From Chloroflexota bacterium (GTDB lineage: Bacteria > Chloroflexota > Limnocylindria > Limnocylindrales > CSP1-4), in assembly GCA_029778235.1 (NCBI GenBank), contig JAKOQS010000066.1:1-64000 (forward strand): a stretch of 64,000 nt of DNA, written 5' to 3'. Below the pieces are notes generated by a model. It did no database searches. It was not told where the DNA came from and saw only the letters and a program-made list of their open reading frames with translations. Positions 36,494-46,300 of the stretch are shown one piece after another (positions within the stretch are counted from its first letter, which is position 1; each line of letters starts with the position of its first letter). The position numbers and the translations under genes were made by a program.

Positions 36494-37629
36494 GTTCCCT
36501 CCTCGACGGCGCGACGCGCGAGCTCCTCGGCGATCGAACGCACCTCCTGCGACCGATCGGCGGCGCAGACGAGGAGTGCGTCAGGCGTGTCGATGACGAT
36601 GGTATCGCGCAGCCCGATCGTCACGACGAGCCTCCCGTCGGCCAGGACCAGCGTGCCCTCGGACCCGACGTCGCGCCGCGGGCCTGCACCCACCGTCCCG
36701 GGAGGCCCGCCTGCAGCATCCTCCGCACGGGCCCGAGCGACGAGCGCGTCGCGGATCGCGGACCAGCTGCCAAGATCGCTCCAGCCGACGTCGGCCGGGA
36801 CCACGAGCACTTCGCCGAGCGCGGCGGCGGGCTCCATCACGGCGTAGTCGATCGAGGTCCGGCGGACGGTGGCGTAGGCGGCCGCGAGGGCGCCGGCGTG
36901 ACCCGCCGCCTCCCTGCCCCTCGCGCGCGCGATCTCGTCCACGATGTCGGCGGCATGGCGGCCGAGCGCCTCGCGGATCGCTCGCCGGCGCCAGACGAAG
37001 ATCCCGGCGTTCCACGCCGCGGGCGGGTCGCCGGCCAGCAGGGCCGCCGCGGCCTCCGGGTCCGGCTTCTCCACGAAGCGGAGGACCGGCCGGGCCGCGG
37101 CCGCCGCCGGCCACGTTCCCGGGTCGGGGGTACCGGGAGCGAGGCCCGGGACGATGTAGCCGTAGCCGGTCTCCGGCCCTGTCGGGCGGATCCCCAGGGT
37201 GACGAGCGGGTCGGCGACCCCCGCACCGCCCGCGGCCGCGGCCGCGGCCGCGGCCAGGACGGACCGGAAGCCCTGCTCGTCGAGGACGAGATGGTCGGCG
37301 GGCAGCACGAGCATGACGTCGTCGTCCGGGCGGTCGATCGCGACGGCGGCGAGGGCGATCGCCGCGGCCGTGTTGCGGCCTTCCGGCTCCGCCACGAGGT
37401 TGCCCGCCGGCATCTCGGGAAGCTGCTCGCGGACCAGGTCCGCGTGGCGCGTGTCGGTGAGCACGAAGACGTCCATGGGAAGAACGAGCGGCGCGAGCCG
37501 GTCCACCGTGCGTCGAAGCAACGTCGCGCCGCCGAGCGGGGCGAGGAACGGCTTGGGCCGGTCCGGCCGGGAGAGGGGCCAGAGGCGCGTCCCGCTGCCG
37601 CCGGCGAGGACGACGGCGTAGATCGCCAC
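36490..37629 (-). CDS. manC: Mannose-1-phosphate guanylyltransferase
   Basis: The 379-residue nucleotidyltransferase begins AVVLAGGSGTRLWPLSR followed by RPKPFLAPLG, the GTP-binding and metal motif. It continues with EPEGRNTAAAIALAA, FVEKPDPE and SIDYAVMEP. It makes GDP-mannose from mannose-1-phosphate and GTP. It lacks the C-terminal cupin isomerase domain of bifunctional ManC/AlgA. It follows metK by 3 nt and overlaps the mutase gene. Confidence 0.93.
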   Translation of the reverse strand: MAIYAVVLAGGSGTRLWPLSRPDRPKPFLAPLGGATLLRRTVDRLAPLVLPMDVFVLTDTRHADLVREQLPEMPAGNLVAEPEGRNTAAAIALAAVAIDRPDDDVMLVLPADHLVLDEQGFRSVLAAAAAAAAGGAGVADPLVTLGIRPTGPETGYGYIVPGLAPGTPDPGTWPAAAAARPVLRFVEKPDPEAAAALLAGDPPAAWNAGIFVWRRRAIREALGRHAADIVDEIARARGREAAGHAGALAAAYATVRRTSIDYAVMEPAAALGEVLVVPADVGWSDLGSWSAIRDALVARARAEDAAGGPPGTVGAGPRRDVGSEGTLVLADGRLVVTIGLRDTIVIDTPDALLVCAADRSQEVRSIAEELARRAVEEGT

Positions 37630-37632
37630 GCG

Positions 37633-38835
37633 TCAGCCCCGGCCGGCGGGGCCGGTCGGCTCGGTCGCGGGAGCCAGGATGCCGGCGTCGTCGGCCAGCA
37701 CCTGGGCCTTGTCCGTCCGCTCCCAGGGAAGGTCGAGATCAGTGCGGCCGAAGTGCCCGTACGCCGCGGTCGGGCGGTAGAGGGGCGCCCGCAGGCCGAG
37801 CGACGCGATGATCGCGGACGGCCGCAGGTCGAAGTGGCGGTCCACCAGGGCCAGGATCTCATCGTCGGTGATCCGGCCGGTCCCGAACGTCTCGACCGCG
37901 ACCGAGACCGGGCGCGCGACCCCGATCGCGTAGGCGACCTCGATCTCGACCCGGTCCGCGATGCCTGCGGCCACGAGGTTCTTGGCCACATGCCGCGCGG
38001 CGTACGCCGCGGACCGGTCCACCTTGGTCGGGTCCTTGCCCGAGAAGCAGCCGCCGCCGTGGCGCGCCATCCCGCCGTACGTGTCCACGATGATCTTCCG
38101 ACCGGTCAGCCCCGCGTCGCCCATCGGGCCGCCGATGACGAACCGCCCCGTGGGGTTCACGTGCATGACCGGGTCGGTCGCGCGGAGCTCCGGGGGGATC
38201 GACGGCAGGATCACGGCCTCCGCGATGTCGGACCGGATCCGCTCGGTGGCCGCGTCCGGGTCGTGCTGGGCGGCCACGACGACGGTGGGGACGCCGACCG
38301 GGACGCCGTCCTCGTACGCGACGGTCACCTGCGTCTTGCCGTCGGGCCGCAGGTACGGCAGCTGGCCCGACTTGCGCACCTCCGCCAGCCGTCGCGCCAT
38401 CCGGTGCGCGAGCGCGATGGGCAGCGGCATCAGCTCGGGGGTCTCGCGGCAGGCGAACCCGAACATCATCCCCTGGTCGCCGGCGCCCTCGTGGTCCACG
38501 CCCTGGGCGATGTCGGGGGATTGCTCCTTGACGGAGACGAGCGTCCCACACGTCTCATAGTCGAACCCGTAGTCGCTGTTGGTGTAGCCGATCTCTCGGA
38601 CCGTGCTCCGCACGACCTCCTGGAAGTCCACGTAGGTGGACGTGGTGATCTCGCCGAGGACGAGCACCAGGCCGGTCGTCGTCGCGGTCTCGCACGCGAC
38701 GCGCGCGTCCGGGTCCTCGCGCACGATCGCGTCGAGGATGGCGTCGCTGATCTGGTCGCACATCTTGTCCGGGTGGCCTTCGGTGACCGACTCGGAGGTG
38801 AAGAGGGAGCGCTGGAACGGGCGCACGGTCGTCAT
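37633..38835 (-). CDS. metK: S-adenosylmethionine synthetase
   Basis: The 400-residue enzyme makes SAM from methionine and ATP. It has [20 protein letters not shown] (about 13-32), [13 protein letters not shown] and [15 protein letters not shown], the methionine, ATP and phosphate loops. The ATG at 38833-38835 follows a TACCCT box by about 36 nt. No SAM riboswitch was found in the 175-bp leader region. It lies 175 bp downstream of ahcY and heads the metK-manC-pgm operon. Confidence 0.96.
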   Translation of the reverse strand: MTTVRPFQRSLFTSESVTEGHPDKMCDQISDAILDAIVREDPDARVACETATTTGLVLVLGEITTSTYVDFQEVVRSTVREIGYTNSDYGFDYETCGTLVSVKEQSPDIAQGVDHEGAGDQGMMFGFACRETPELMPLPIALAHRMARRLAEVRKSGQLPYLRPDGKTQVTVAYEDGVPVGVPTVVVAAQHDPDAATERIRSDIAEAVILPSIPPELRATDPVMHVNPTGRFVIGGPMGDAGLTGRKIIVDTYGGMARHGGGCFSGKDPTKVDRSAAYAARHVAKNLVAAGIADRVEIEVAYAIGVARPVSVAVETFGTGRITDDEILALVDRHFDLRPSAIIASLGLRAPLYRPTAAYGHFGRTDLDLPWERTDKAQVLADDAGILAPATEPTGPAGRG

Positions 38836-38871
38836 ATGGACCTCAGGGTCGCGCGTGAGGGGCGCCGAAGG

Positions 38872-38877
38872 AGGGTA
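38872..38877 (-). promoter_or_regulatory. Candidate -10 element (TACCCT) for metK
   Basis: The minus strand reads CGTGCTACCCT, sharing GTGCTA with the B12 and secreted-protein promoters. The leader would be about 30 nt and includes a CCTGAGG stretch before ATG. Confidence 0.35.
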
Positions 38878-39010
38878 GCACGGGCGACAGGCCGGACGGC
38901 CCGGGTCAGCGGGTGGTGACCGGTGCTCGCGCCGCGTGGCGACCCGCAGGGCCAGTGGCGTCGCGCCGGGAGGTGAGGCACCGCTCGACGGGACCCGCCC
39001 GGCCGCCGGC

Positions 39011-40273
39011 TCAGGTCCCCGCGCGCCAGGAGTGCATGTAGGCGACCTGCTCGTCGGTCAGCGGCTCGAGCTCGATCCCGAGCGCCGCGAGCTTCAGGCG
39101 CGCCACCTCGCGGTCGATCGCCTCCGGCACCGCGTAGACGCGCGGCTCCAGCTCGGCATGGTGGCGGGCGACGTACTCGGCGGCGAGGGCCTGGTTCGCG
39201 AAGCTCATGTCCATCACGGCCGCCGGGTGCCCCTCGGCGGCTCCGAGGTTCACGAGCCGTCCATCGGCCAGCAGGCGGATCTTCTTCGGGCCGAGGTCGA
39301 ACTCGGCGACGTTCTCACGCACCTCGGCGACGTGCCCCTCCGCGAGTGCGTGAAGCGCCTTCAGGTCGATCTCGGCGTCGAAGTGGCCGGAGTTCGCGAG
39401 GATCGCCCCGTCGCGCATCGCGAGGAAGTGCTCGCGGCGGAACACGTTCACGTTGCCGGTCGCCGTGATGAAGACCTCGCCCCACGGCGCCGACTCCGTG
39501 TGCGTCATGACCAGGAAGCCGTCCATCCGGGCCTCGAGGGCGCGGATGGGATCCACCTCGACCACGGCGACCTGCGCGCCCATCCCCTTCAGGCGCATCG
39601 CGATCCCCTTGCCCACCCAGCCGTAGCCGGCGACGACGACGTTGCGGCCGGCGAGCAGGAGGTTGGTCGCGCGCAGGATGCCGTCCACCGTGGACTGGCC
39701 GGTCCCATAGCGGTTGTCGAAGAGGTGCTTCGTGTCCGCCTCATTGACCGCGACCACTGGGTAGCGGAGTGCGCCGTCGGCGGCCATGGCGCGGAGGCGG
39801 ATGACGCCCGTCGTCGTCTCCTCGGTCCCCGCCCAGACCTCGGGCACCTGGCCCGGCCGCGTGTCGTGCAGGAGCGAGACCAGGTCGCAGCCGTCGTCCA
39901 TCGTCATGTGCGGGATCGTGTCCGCGACGGCGTTGAGGTGCGCGTAGTAGGTCTGGCGGTCCTCGCCCCTGCGGGCGAAGACGGGGATCCCGTGCCGGGC
40001 GACGAGCGCCGCGGCGACGTCGTCCTTGGTCGAGAGCGGGTTGCTCGCGGCGAGCGCCACCTGCGCGCCGCCCGCCTGCAGGGTCCGGACCAGGTTGGCG
40101 GTCTCGGTGGTCACGTGGAGGCAGGCGGCGATCCGCACACCGTCGAGCGGACGCTCCGCCGCGAACCGCTCGCGGATGAGCCGGAGGACGGGCATCTCTC
40201 GCTCCGCCCAGTCGATGCGCCGGCCGCCCTCGGCAGCGAGCGCGAGATCCGTCACGTCGTGCGGGACGATCAC
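39011..40273 (-). CDS. ahcY: Adenosylhomocysteinase
   Basis: The 420-residue enzyme hydrolyses S-adenosylhomocysteine to adenosine and homocysteine. Substrate-site blocks are [14 protein letters not shown] and [18 protein letters not shown]. The NAD site is [13 protein letters not shown], and [10 protein letters not shown] and [12 protein letters not shown] follow. It is the short prokaryotic form. The GTG at 40271-40273 has GGAGG 7 nt upstream and overlaps the GNAT gene (GTGA). No SAH riboswitch was seen. Confidence 0.95.
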   Translation of the reverse strand: MIVPHDVTDLALAAEGGRRIDWAEREMPVLRLIRERFAAERPLDGVRIAACLHVTTETANLVRTLQAGGAQVALAASNPLSTKDDVAAALVARHGIPVFARRGEDRQTYYAHLNAVADTIPHMTMDDGCDLVSLLHDTRPGQVPEVWAGTEETTTGVIRLRAMAADGALRYPVVAVNEADTKHLFDNRYGTGQSTVDGILRATNLLLAGRNVVVAGYGWVGKGIAMRLKGMGAQVAVVEVDPIRALEARMDGFLVMTHTESAPWGEVFITATGNVNVFRREHFLAMRDGAILANSGHFDAEIDLKALHALAEGHVAEVRENVAEFDLGPKKIRLLADGRLVNLGAAEGHPAAVMDMSFANQALAAEYVARHHAELEPRVYAVPEAIDREVARLKLAALGIELEPLTDEQVAYMHSWRAGT

Positions 40274-41139
40274 GAGAGGTCCTCCTTCCCGGGCGGGCCG
40301 AAGAGGCCGCGGATCCGGGCGAGCACGCCCGGCCACGCCGGGGCGGTCCGATGGATGAGGCGCTCCTCGAAATGCACGTGCTCAACGTACCCGAGGGCGC
40401 GGTAGGCGGCGAGGGCGGGCGGGTTGTCCGCCCGCACATTGAGGACGACCAGGTCGCACGAGCGGAGGAGCTCGGCGGTGACGGCCGCGGTCGTCGCCTT
40501 CGCGTAGCCCCGGCCGCGATACTCCGACGCCGTCATCACGTTGCCGACGACGCCGATCCCGGCGGTCCGGCTGATGACGTGCGTCCCGGCGGCCGCCACC
40601 AGCCGACCGCCGACGTGGATCCCGTAGTAGACGCCCTCTGCCACCGAGGAGGACGGGAGCCACGAGGTGAAGCCCAGCTGGTAGAGGCGGTTGAGGTCGC
40701 CGACGTCGCCCGGGTAGAGCCGCCGCGCGTCGGACGGGTACGGGCGGAACGCGGCGCGGTCGACCCACATGCGCACCATCGGCGGTCCCGGGTCCACGCG
40801 GTAGACCTCGGCGACGGCGCTCAACGCCTCCGTGCGCGCCGCCACGTAGGCCACGCGCGGCCGGATGACGCGCCGGAGCACCTCGGCGATCCCGTCGCGG
40901 TCGCCGAGGACGAAGACGGGCTGCGGCGAGAGCCCGGCGTACTCGAGGACCACCGCGACCGGCGTGCCCTCGTGCGTCGCGAGCCCCCAGCGAGTGCGGG
41001 CGAACTCACGGTCGTCGAGGTCGCAAAGGGCGTAGGCGGAGAAGAGCCGGTCCTGCTCCAGGAACGCGCGGATGAGCGCACGATCCGTGCACTCCGCGAC
41101 CGACAGGGTCCGGCGGAAGGGGTGGAGGACGGCCGTCAC
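40270..41139 (-). CDS. GNAT family N-acetyltransferase (two-domain)
   Basis: The 289-residue protein has an N-terminal DUF4081-like GNAT remnant ([30 protein letters not shown]). The C-terminal half has the complete acetyl-CoA motif [20 protein letters not shown] followed by [13 protein letters not shown]. The acceptor is unknown. It is coupled by GTGA to both mtnA-like and ahcY genes, so it is produced with the SAM-recycling enzymes. Confidence 0.85.
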   Translation of the reverse strand: MTAVLHPFRRTLSVAECTDRALIRAFLEQDRLFSAYALCDLDDREFARTRWGLATHEGTPVAVVLEYAGLSPQPVFVLGDRDGIAEVLRRVIRPRVAYVAARTEALSAVAEVYRVDPGPPMVRMWVDRAAFRPYPSDARRLYPGDVGDLNRLYQLGFTSWLPSSSVAEGVYYGIHVGGRLVAAAGTHVISRTAGIGVVGNVMTASEYRGRGYAKATTAAVTAELLRSCDLVVLNVRADNPPALAAYRALGYVEHVHFEERLIHRTAPAWPGVLARIRGLFGPPGKEDLS

Positions 41140-42659
41140 GGCTCGGGCCCATCGCGTCCGGCCGGGCCCGAGAGCGCGTCCCTGCCGGAGGGGCCGGGCC
41201 GCGGGCCGCGCGCGGAGACCGCCTCGGCGAGCCCCCCGAGCGCGGGAGCGAACGGCCGGCGGATGATCCCGGCCTCCGTGACGAAGGCGTCCACCACCTC
41301 CGGCGGCGTGGCGTCCACGAGCGGGTCGAGCCACGGCGTGCCGGGCGCGGAGACGTCCACTCCGCGTACGCGCATCAGCTCGATGGGAGGGCGCGTCTCG
41401 TCGGGGAGATCGGCGAGGTCCCGGGCCTCCGGGTCGATCGCGGTCCCGGGGGCGCAGACGAGGACCGGGACGTGCGCCGACGCCCCCGCCAGCGCCACCT
41501 GCAGCGTGCCGAGCGGCGCGAGGACGGAGCCGTCGAGGGCGACGCGGTCCGCGCCGAGGAGGATGACGTCGATGCCGCCGCGGGAGAGGAGCCAGCCCAC
41601 CGCTGCATCCGCGACGACGGTGTGAGGCACGCCGGACTGCGCGAGCTCCCAGGCCGCCAGCCGGGCGCCCTCGAGACCGGGACGGGATTCGAGCACGTGG
41701 ACGTGGATCGGCCGGCCGGTCGCGTGGTAGGCGGCCGCCACGCCCAGGGCGGTCCCGATCTGCCCGCCCGAGAGCGCACCGGTCGAACCCAGCGTGAGCA
41801 CCCCCAGCGGCCGCTCCGCGGCCGTGGGCGGCTCGCCCGCGAGGGGCTCGCCGGCGACGGCCTGTTCCGCCCGGGCCACGAGCGCCTCGAGCTCCGACCG
41901 CCCGGCATCGACCAGCCGGGCGTGGTCCGTCAGGGCCTCCATCGCGATCGCGTCGGCCTCGGCGCGCAGCGCGTCCGCGACGGGGCCTCCGTCCTCGATC
42001 AGCTCGCCGACCGCGGTCATCCGGGCGAGCATCCGGTCCACCGCCCCGCGCAGCGCTCGCGGCGCGATCCGGGCGCCGGAGAGGGAGTTCGCCGTCCCAC
42101 GGATGGTCGCGAGGCGGACGTACGGCTTCGCGTCGCGGGTCCGGTCCGCCGTCAGCGCCAGCGCGTACGCCGCCACCTGGGCGATCGCCGGGGCGCCGCG
42201 GACGTTCATCTCGCGGATCGCGCGCGACGCCTCGGCACCCGACTGGCATTCGATCTCGACGCTCTCGAACGGGAACCGGCCCTGGTCGAGCACGTAGAGG
42301 GCCGTGGCCTCCATCCGGAAGGGGCTCCGATGGGCGGCGACGGGCGTCGCAGCAACCGGCGCCGTGGCGCCCGTGGTCGTCCCGTCCTCGAGGAGCGCTG
42401 CGGCCGCCTCGGCGGAGGTCCGCTGGAGCGCGGCCGCCACGCCGACGACCTGCGCGGCCGTCTGGATGGCGTCCGCGGCGAGGAGGCGGAAGAACCGGCG
42501 CCGGCCGACGTCGGGGACGCCGGGCGTCGACTCGCCCGGCTCGGCGCCCGCGGGCGCAGGCGCGGGGGCCGGCGCCGTGGACGGAGACGACGTCTCAGCC
42601 GCGGGGCCGGGCGTCGCGGGATCGGGAGCGGGCGGCGACGGCCGGCCTGCGTCGGTCAC
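41136..42659 (-). CDS. MtnA/eIF-2B-like isomerase-fold protein, catalytic Cys replaced
   Basis: The 507-residue protein has the methylthioribose-1-phosphate isomerase fold from about residue 115 (MNVRGAPAIAQVAAYALAL, VHVLESRPGLEGARLAAWEL, VILLGADRVALDGS, ATPPEVVDAFVTEAG). The GADR aspartate is kept. The nucleophile segment, normally LTHCNTGAL, reads LTLGSTGAL, so Cys and the adjacent His are both missing. A 114-residue head contains an Ala/Pro-rich part and GRRRFFRLLAADAIQTAAQ, resembling a membrane- or Tat-directed helix. The position between apt and ahcY suggests methionine salvage, but the activity is doubtful. Confidence 0.8.
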   Translation of the reverse strand: MTDAGRPSPPAPDPATPGPAAETSSPSTAPAPAPAPAGAEPGESTPGVPDVGRRRFFRLLAADAIQTAAQVVGVAAALQRTSAEAAAALLEDGTTTGATAPVAATPVAAHRSPFRMEATALYVLDQGRFPFESVEIECQSGAEASRAIREMNVRGAPAIAQVAAYALALTADRTRDAKPYVRLATIRGTANSLSGARIAPRALRGAVDRMLARMTAVGELIEDGGPVADALRAEADAIAMEALTDHARLVDAGRSELEALVARAEQAVAGEPLAGEPPTAAERPLGVLTLGSTGALSGGQIGTALGVAAAYHATGRPIHVHVLESRPGLEGARLAAWELAQSGVPHTVVADAAVGWLLSRGGIDVILLGADRVALDGSVLAPLGTLQVALAGASAHVPVLVCAPGTAIDPEARDLADLPDETRPPIELMRVRGVDVSAPGTPWLDPLVDATPPEVVDAFVTEAGIIRRPFAPALGGLAEAVSARGPRPGPSGRDALSGPAGRDGPEP

Positions 42660-42675
42660 GCGCGCCCCTCGTGCG

Positions 42676-43197
42676 TCAGTACTCGATGACGCTCGAGACC
42701 GCGAGGCCGTCGAGCCGCTCGCGACCCTTGAGGAAGGCGAGCTCGACCAGGAACGAGAGCCCGACGATCTCCGCGCCGAGGCGCTGCACCAGGTCGACGG
42801 TCCCGCGGACCGTCCCGCCCGTCGCGAGGAGGTCGTCGACGATCAGCACGCGCTGGCCCGGGGCGATGGCGTCCTTGTGGATCTCGAGCGTGTTGGACCC
42901 GTACTCGAGCGCGTACTCGACGCTGAGCGTCTCGTGCGGCAGCTTGCCGAGCTTGCGCACGGGCACCAGGCCGACGCCCAGCTCGTACGCCATCGGGGCG
43001 CTGAAGATGAAGCCGCGCGACTCCATCCCCACGACCAGGTCGATCCGCTCCCCGCGGTACGGGTCGAGCATCAGCGAGACCGCCTCGCGGAACGCGGGGC
43101 CATCCTTGAGCAGCGTCGTGATGTCGTAGAAGAGGATGCCGGGCTTCGGGAAGTCCGGGACCTCCCGGATCCGCGCGCGGAGATCCTCGGCAGGCAT
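42676..43197 (-). CDS. apt: Adenine phosphoribosyltransferase
   Basis: The 173-residue enzyme salvages adenine to AMP using PRPP. It has the PRPP motif VLIVDDLLATGGT, the N-terminal RIREVPDFPKPGILFYDIT and the GMESRGFIF block. The ATG at 43195-43197 has a GGAGG about 12 nt upstream and a TAGACT promoter box about 50 nt upstream. Adenine is released by SAM-cycle nucleosidases and by MTA phosphorylase, which fits its place ahead of mtnA-like and ahcY. Confidence 0.95.
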   Translation of the reverse strand: MPAEDLRARIREVPDFPKPGILFYDITTLLKDGPAFREAVSLMLDPYRGERIDLVVGMESRGFIFSAPMAYELGVGLVPVRKLGKLPHETLSVEYALEYGSNTLEIHKDAIAPGQRVLIVDDLLATGGTVRGTVDLVQRLGAEIVGLSFLVELAFLKGRERLDGLAVSSVIEY

Positions 43198-43246
43198 GTC
43201 CGTCAGGTCCTCCAGGGGAAGCGGCGCACGCTCACGCCGCCGTCGA

Positions 43247-43252
43247 AGTCTA
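43247..43252 (-). promoter_or_regulatory. Candidate -10 element (TAGACT) for apt operon
   Basis: The minus strand reads GGTAGACTTC, the same hexamer as the trpS and dnaJ boxes. The expected leader of about 40 nt includes the apt Shine-Dalgarno. Confidence 0.45.
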
Positions 43253-43326
43253 CCGCAGCGGGGGGTCGGCACCAGCCCCCCGCCGCCACCGTGCGGCTCG
43301 CATCGGACAGGCTGGTCACCCGCGCA

Positions 43327-46300
43327 TCAGTCGTTCGCGGCACCTGCGGACGCCGGCCCAGCCCTGCCGCCTCCGCCGGGCCCCGCTGGCGGCGGCAAGG
43401 CCGCCGCGACCCGTGTGACGACCGCACCCGCGAGCACCCAGGCGCGCTCCGCGTCGCGCGGGAGCCGCAGGCGGGCCTGGTTCGAGAAGATCCGCAGTGT
43501 CGGCGAGATGCCGGCCAGCGCCCGGGTCGCCGTGGCCCGGTCGAGCGTCCCGAACCGGACGACGAGCTCGCCCTCCTCCCGCGAGATGCCCGAGATCCCC
43601 GCGGCCTCGGCGGCGAGGCGCAGCTCCACCACCTCGGTCAGCCGGACGACGGGCGCGGGCATGGGCCCGAACCGGTCCACGATCTCCTGCCGCAGCGCAG
43701 CCAGCCCGCCCGCGGAGGCCACCCTGGCCAGGCGGCGGTAGACCTCCAGCTTCTGCGCCTCGTCGGGGACGTACGCGTCCGGCAGATGGGCGTCCACCGG
43801 CAGGTCCACCGTCGCCCCCGGGCGCTCCACGACCGGCGGGCGCGACTCGCGACGGGCACGCGCATGCTCGACCGCCTCCGCGAGCATCCGCGTGTACAGG
43901 TCGAACCCGACGGCCGCCATGTGGCCGTGCTGCTCCGCGCCGAGGATGTTCCCGGCGCCGCGGATCTCGAGGTCCGCAAGGGCGATCTGGAAACCGGCCC
44001 CGAGCTCGCTCGCGTTGAAGATCGCCTGGAGGCGCTTCCGCGCGTCGTCGGAGAGGCGCTCGCGGCGGCGGTAGAGGAGGTAGGCGTAGGCCCGGCGGCT
44101 GCTGCGCCCCACGCGACCGCGCAGCTGGTAGAGCTGGGCCAGACCGAGCGCGTCCGCCCGGTCGATGACGATCGTGTTCGCGTTCGGGATGTCGAGGCCC
44201 GACTCGATGATCGTCGTGCAGACGAGGACGTCCGCCTCGCCGGTCGAGAACCGCGTCATCACCGACTCGAGGAGGCCCTCCGGCATCTGGCCGTGGCCCA
44301 CGACGATGCGGATCCCCGGCAGCAGCGCGCGGAGCTGCTCCGCTTGTGCCTCGATCGTCTCGACGCGGTTGTGGACGAAGAAGACCTGGCCGCCGCGATC
44401 GAGCTCCCGGAGGATCGCGTCGCGGACCAGCCCGGCGGTCGCCTCCGCCACGCGCGTCTGGATCGGGAGACGGTCCTCCGGCGGCGTCTCGATGACGCTC
44501 ATGTCCCGGATGCCCGCGAGCGCCAGGTTCAGCGTCCGCGGGATCGGCGTCGCCGAGAGCGTCAGGACGTCCACGGACGTGCGGAGCCGCTTGAGCCGCT
44601 CCTTGGCCGCCACGCCGAACCGCTGCTCCTCGTCCACGACCACGAGGCCCAGGTCGTGGAAGGCGACGTCCTTCGAGAGCAGCCGATGGGTCCCCACCAC
44701 CACGTCCACCGACCCGTCGCGCAGCCCGGCGAGGGCCGCCTCCTGCTCCCTCGGCGGGACGGAGCGGGAGAGGTGGCGGACGATGATGGGGAACGGCGCG
44801 AACCTTCGCCGGAAGGTCTCGTAGTGCTGAGCCGCGAGGACCGTCGTGGGGACGAGGATCGCGACCTGGCGCTCGTCCTGCACCGCCTTGAACACCGCGC
44901 GCAGCGCGACCTCGGTCTTGCCGTAGCCCACGTCGCCGACGACCAGGCGGTCCATCGGGCGCCGCGCCTCCATGTCCAGCTTCACCTCGGCCGTCGCGCG
45001 GAGCTGGTCGTCGGTCTCCTCGTAGGGGAACGACGCCTCGAGCTCGGACTGCCATGGCGTGTCGGGCGCGAACGCGAACCCCTCGGCGGTCTCGCGCGCG
45101 GCGTACAGCGCGAGGAGCTCGTCCGCCAGGTCCGCGACGGCCTTGCGCACGCGGGCCTTCGTCCGCGCCCACTCCCCGCCGCCCAGCCGGGAGAGGGCCG
45201 GACGCTCACCGCCGGCGTACCGGGTGATCCGGGCGATCTGCTCGACGGGGACGAAGATCCGCCCGTCGCCGGCGAACGCGAGCTCCAGGTAGTCGCGCTC
45301 CTCGCCGGGCTCGCCCCGGCGGAGCATCCGCTCGTAACGCGCCACCCCGTGGTCCACGTGCACGACGAGGTCGCCCGGGTTGAGCCGGTCGAGGATGTCG
45401 CGCGGGACGACCCGGCGAAGGGCCTTGGGGCGGCGGACGCGGACGGTCCCGAACAGCTCGCGATCGGTCAGGAGCACCAGGCCGTCCGGGCCGCCGGCGA
45501 ACCCCGCGTTGAGGCTCCGCTCCACGAGGACGATCGCGCCGGGCGGCGGAGGCTCGGTCACCCGGCTCACCACCGCGGCGGTGTGCCCGGCCTCGGCGAG
45601 GATCTCGGCGAGCCGGGGCGCCTGGTCGGAGGTCACGACCACCCGGCGGCCGTCGGCCGCCCAGCCGGCCACTGCCCGGCCGAGCGCCTCGGTGCGGCCC
45701 GGAGGCAGCTCCGGGACGCGCCAGCCGAACGGATCGTCCTCGGCGGGACGCGCCGTGAGGGTCGCCGGCAGCGCCGACTCCCACGTGATCTCGACGGTCC
45801 GGCTCCGCACGAGTGCGGACTTCCACGCCCGACGGTCCGGGAACGCCTCGGGCCACCGGTCGGGCAGCTCGCCGGAGGCCACGAGCTCCGCGCGCCGCTC
45901 GTCGGCCTGGCGCCAGAGGAACTCGGCCGCGTCGGCGACCTCGGCGGGCTCGTCGAGGAAGAGGACCGTCCCGGTGCCCACGTGGTCCAGGCCCGTCGCC
46001 GGCGCGAGGATCGGCGCCCAGACCTCGGCCGCGTCTCCCACGGCGAGCGCCCGGCCGTCGTCGCCGTCGGCCAGGCGCGCGAGGTCGCCGGCCAGGCGCT
46101 CGGGCAGCCGGTCCGCGAGCCTGCCGAGGCGGCCCGCGATCGCGTCACCCCCGCCGGTCGGCCGGAGGAACTCGGACGCCGGGAGCAGGACGATCTCGCC
46201 GGCCGGGCCCACGGAGCGCTGGTCGGTCGGGTCGAACGAGCGCAGGGACTCGATCTCGTCGCCGAACCACTCGATGCGGACGGGGAGCGCGCTCCCGGCC

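Noticed and set aside
38836..39010. SAM or SAH riboswitch before metK or ahcY
   Set aside because: The region has GC-rich inverted repeats but no conserved SAM-I, SAM-II or SAH aptamer core was recognisable.
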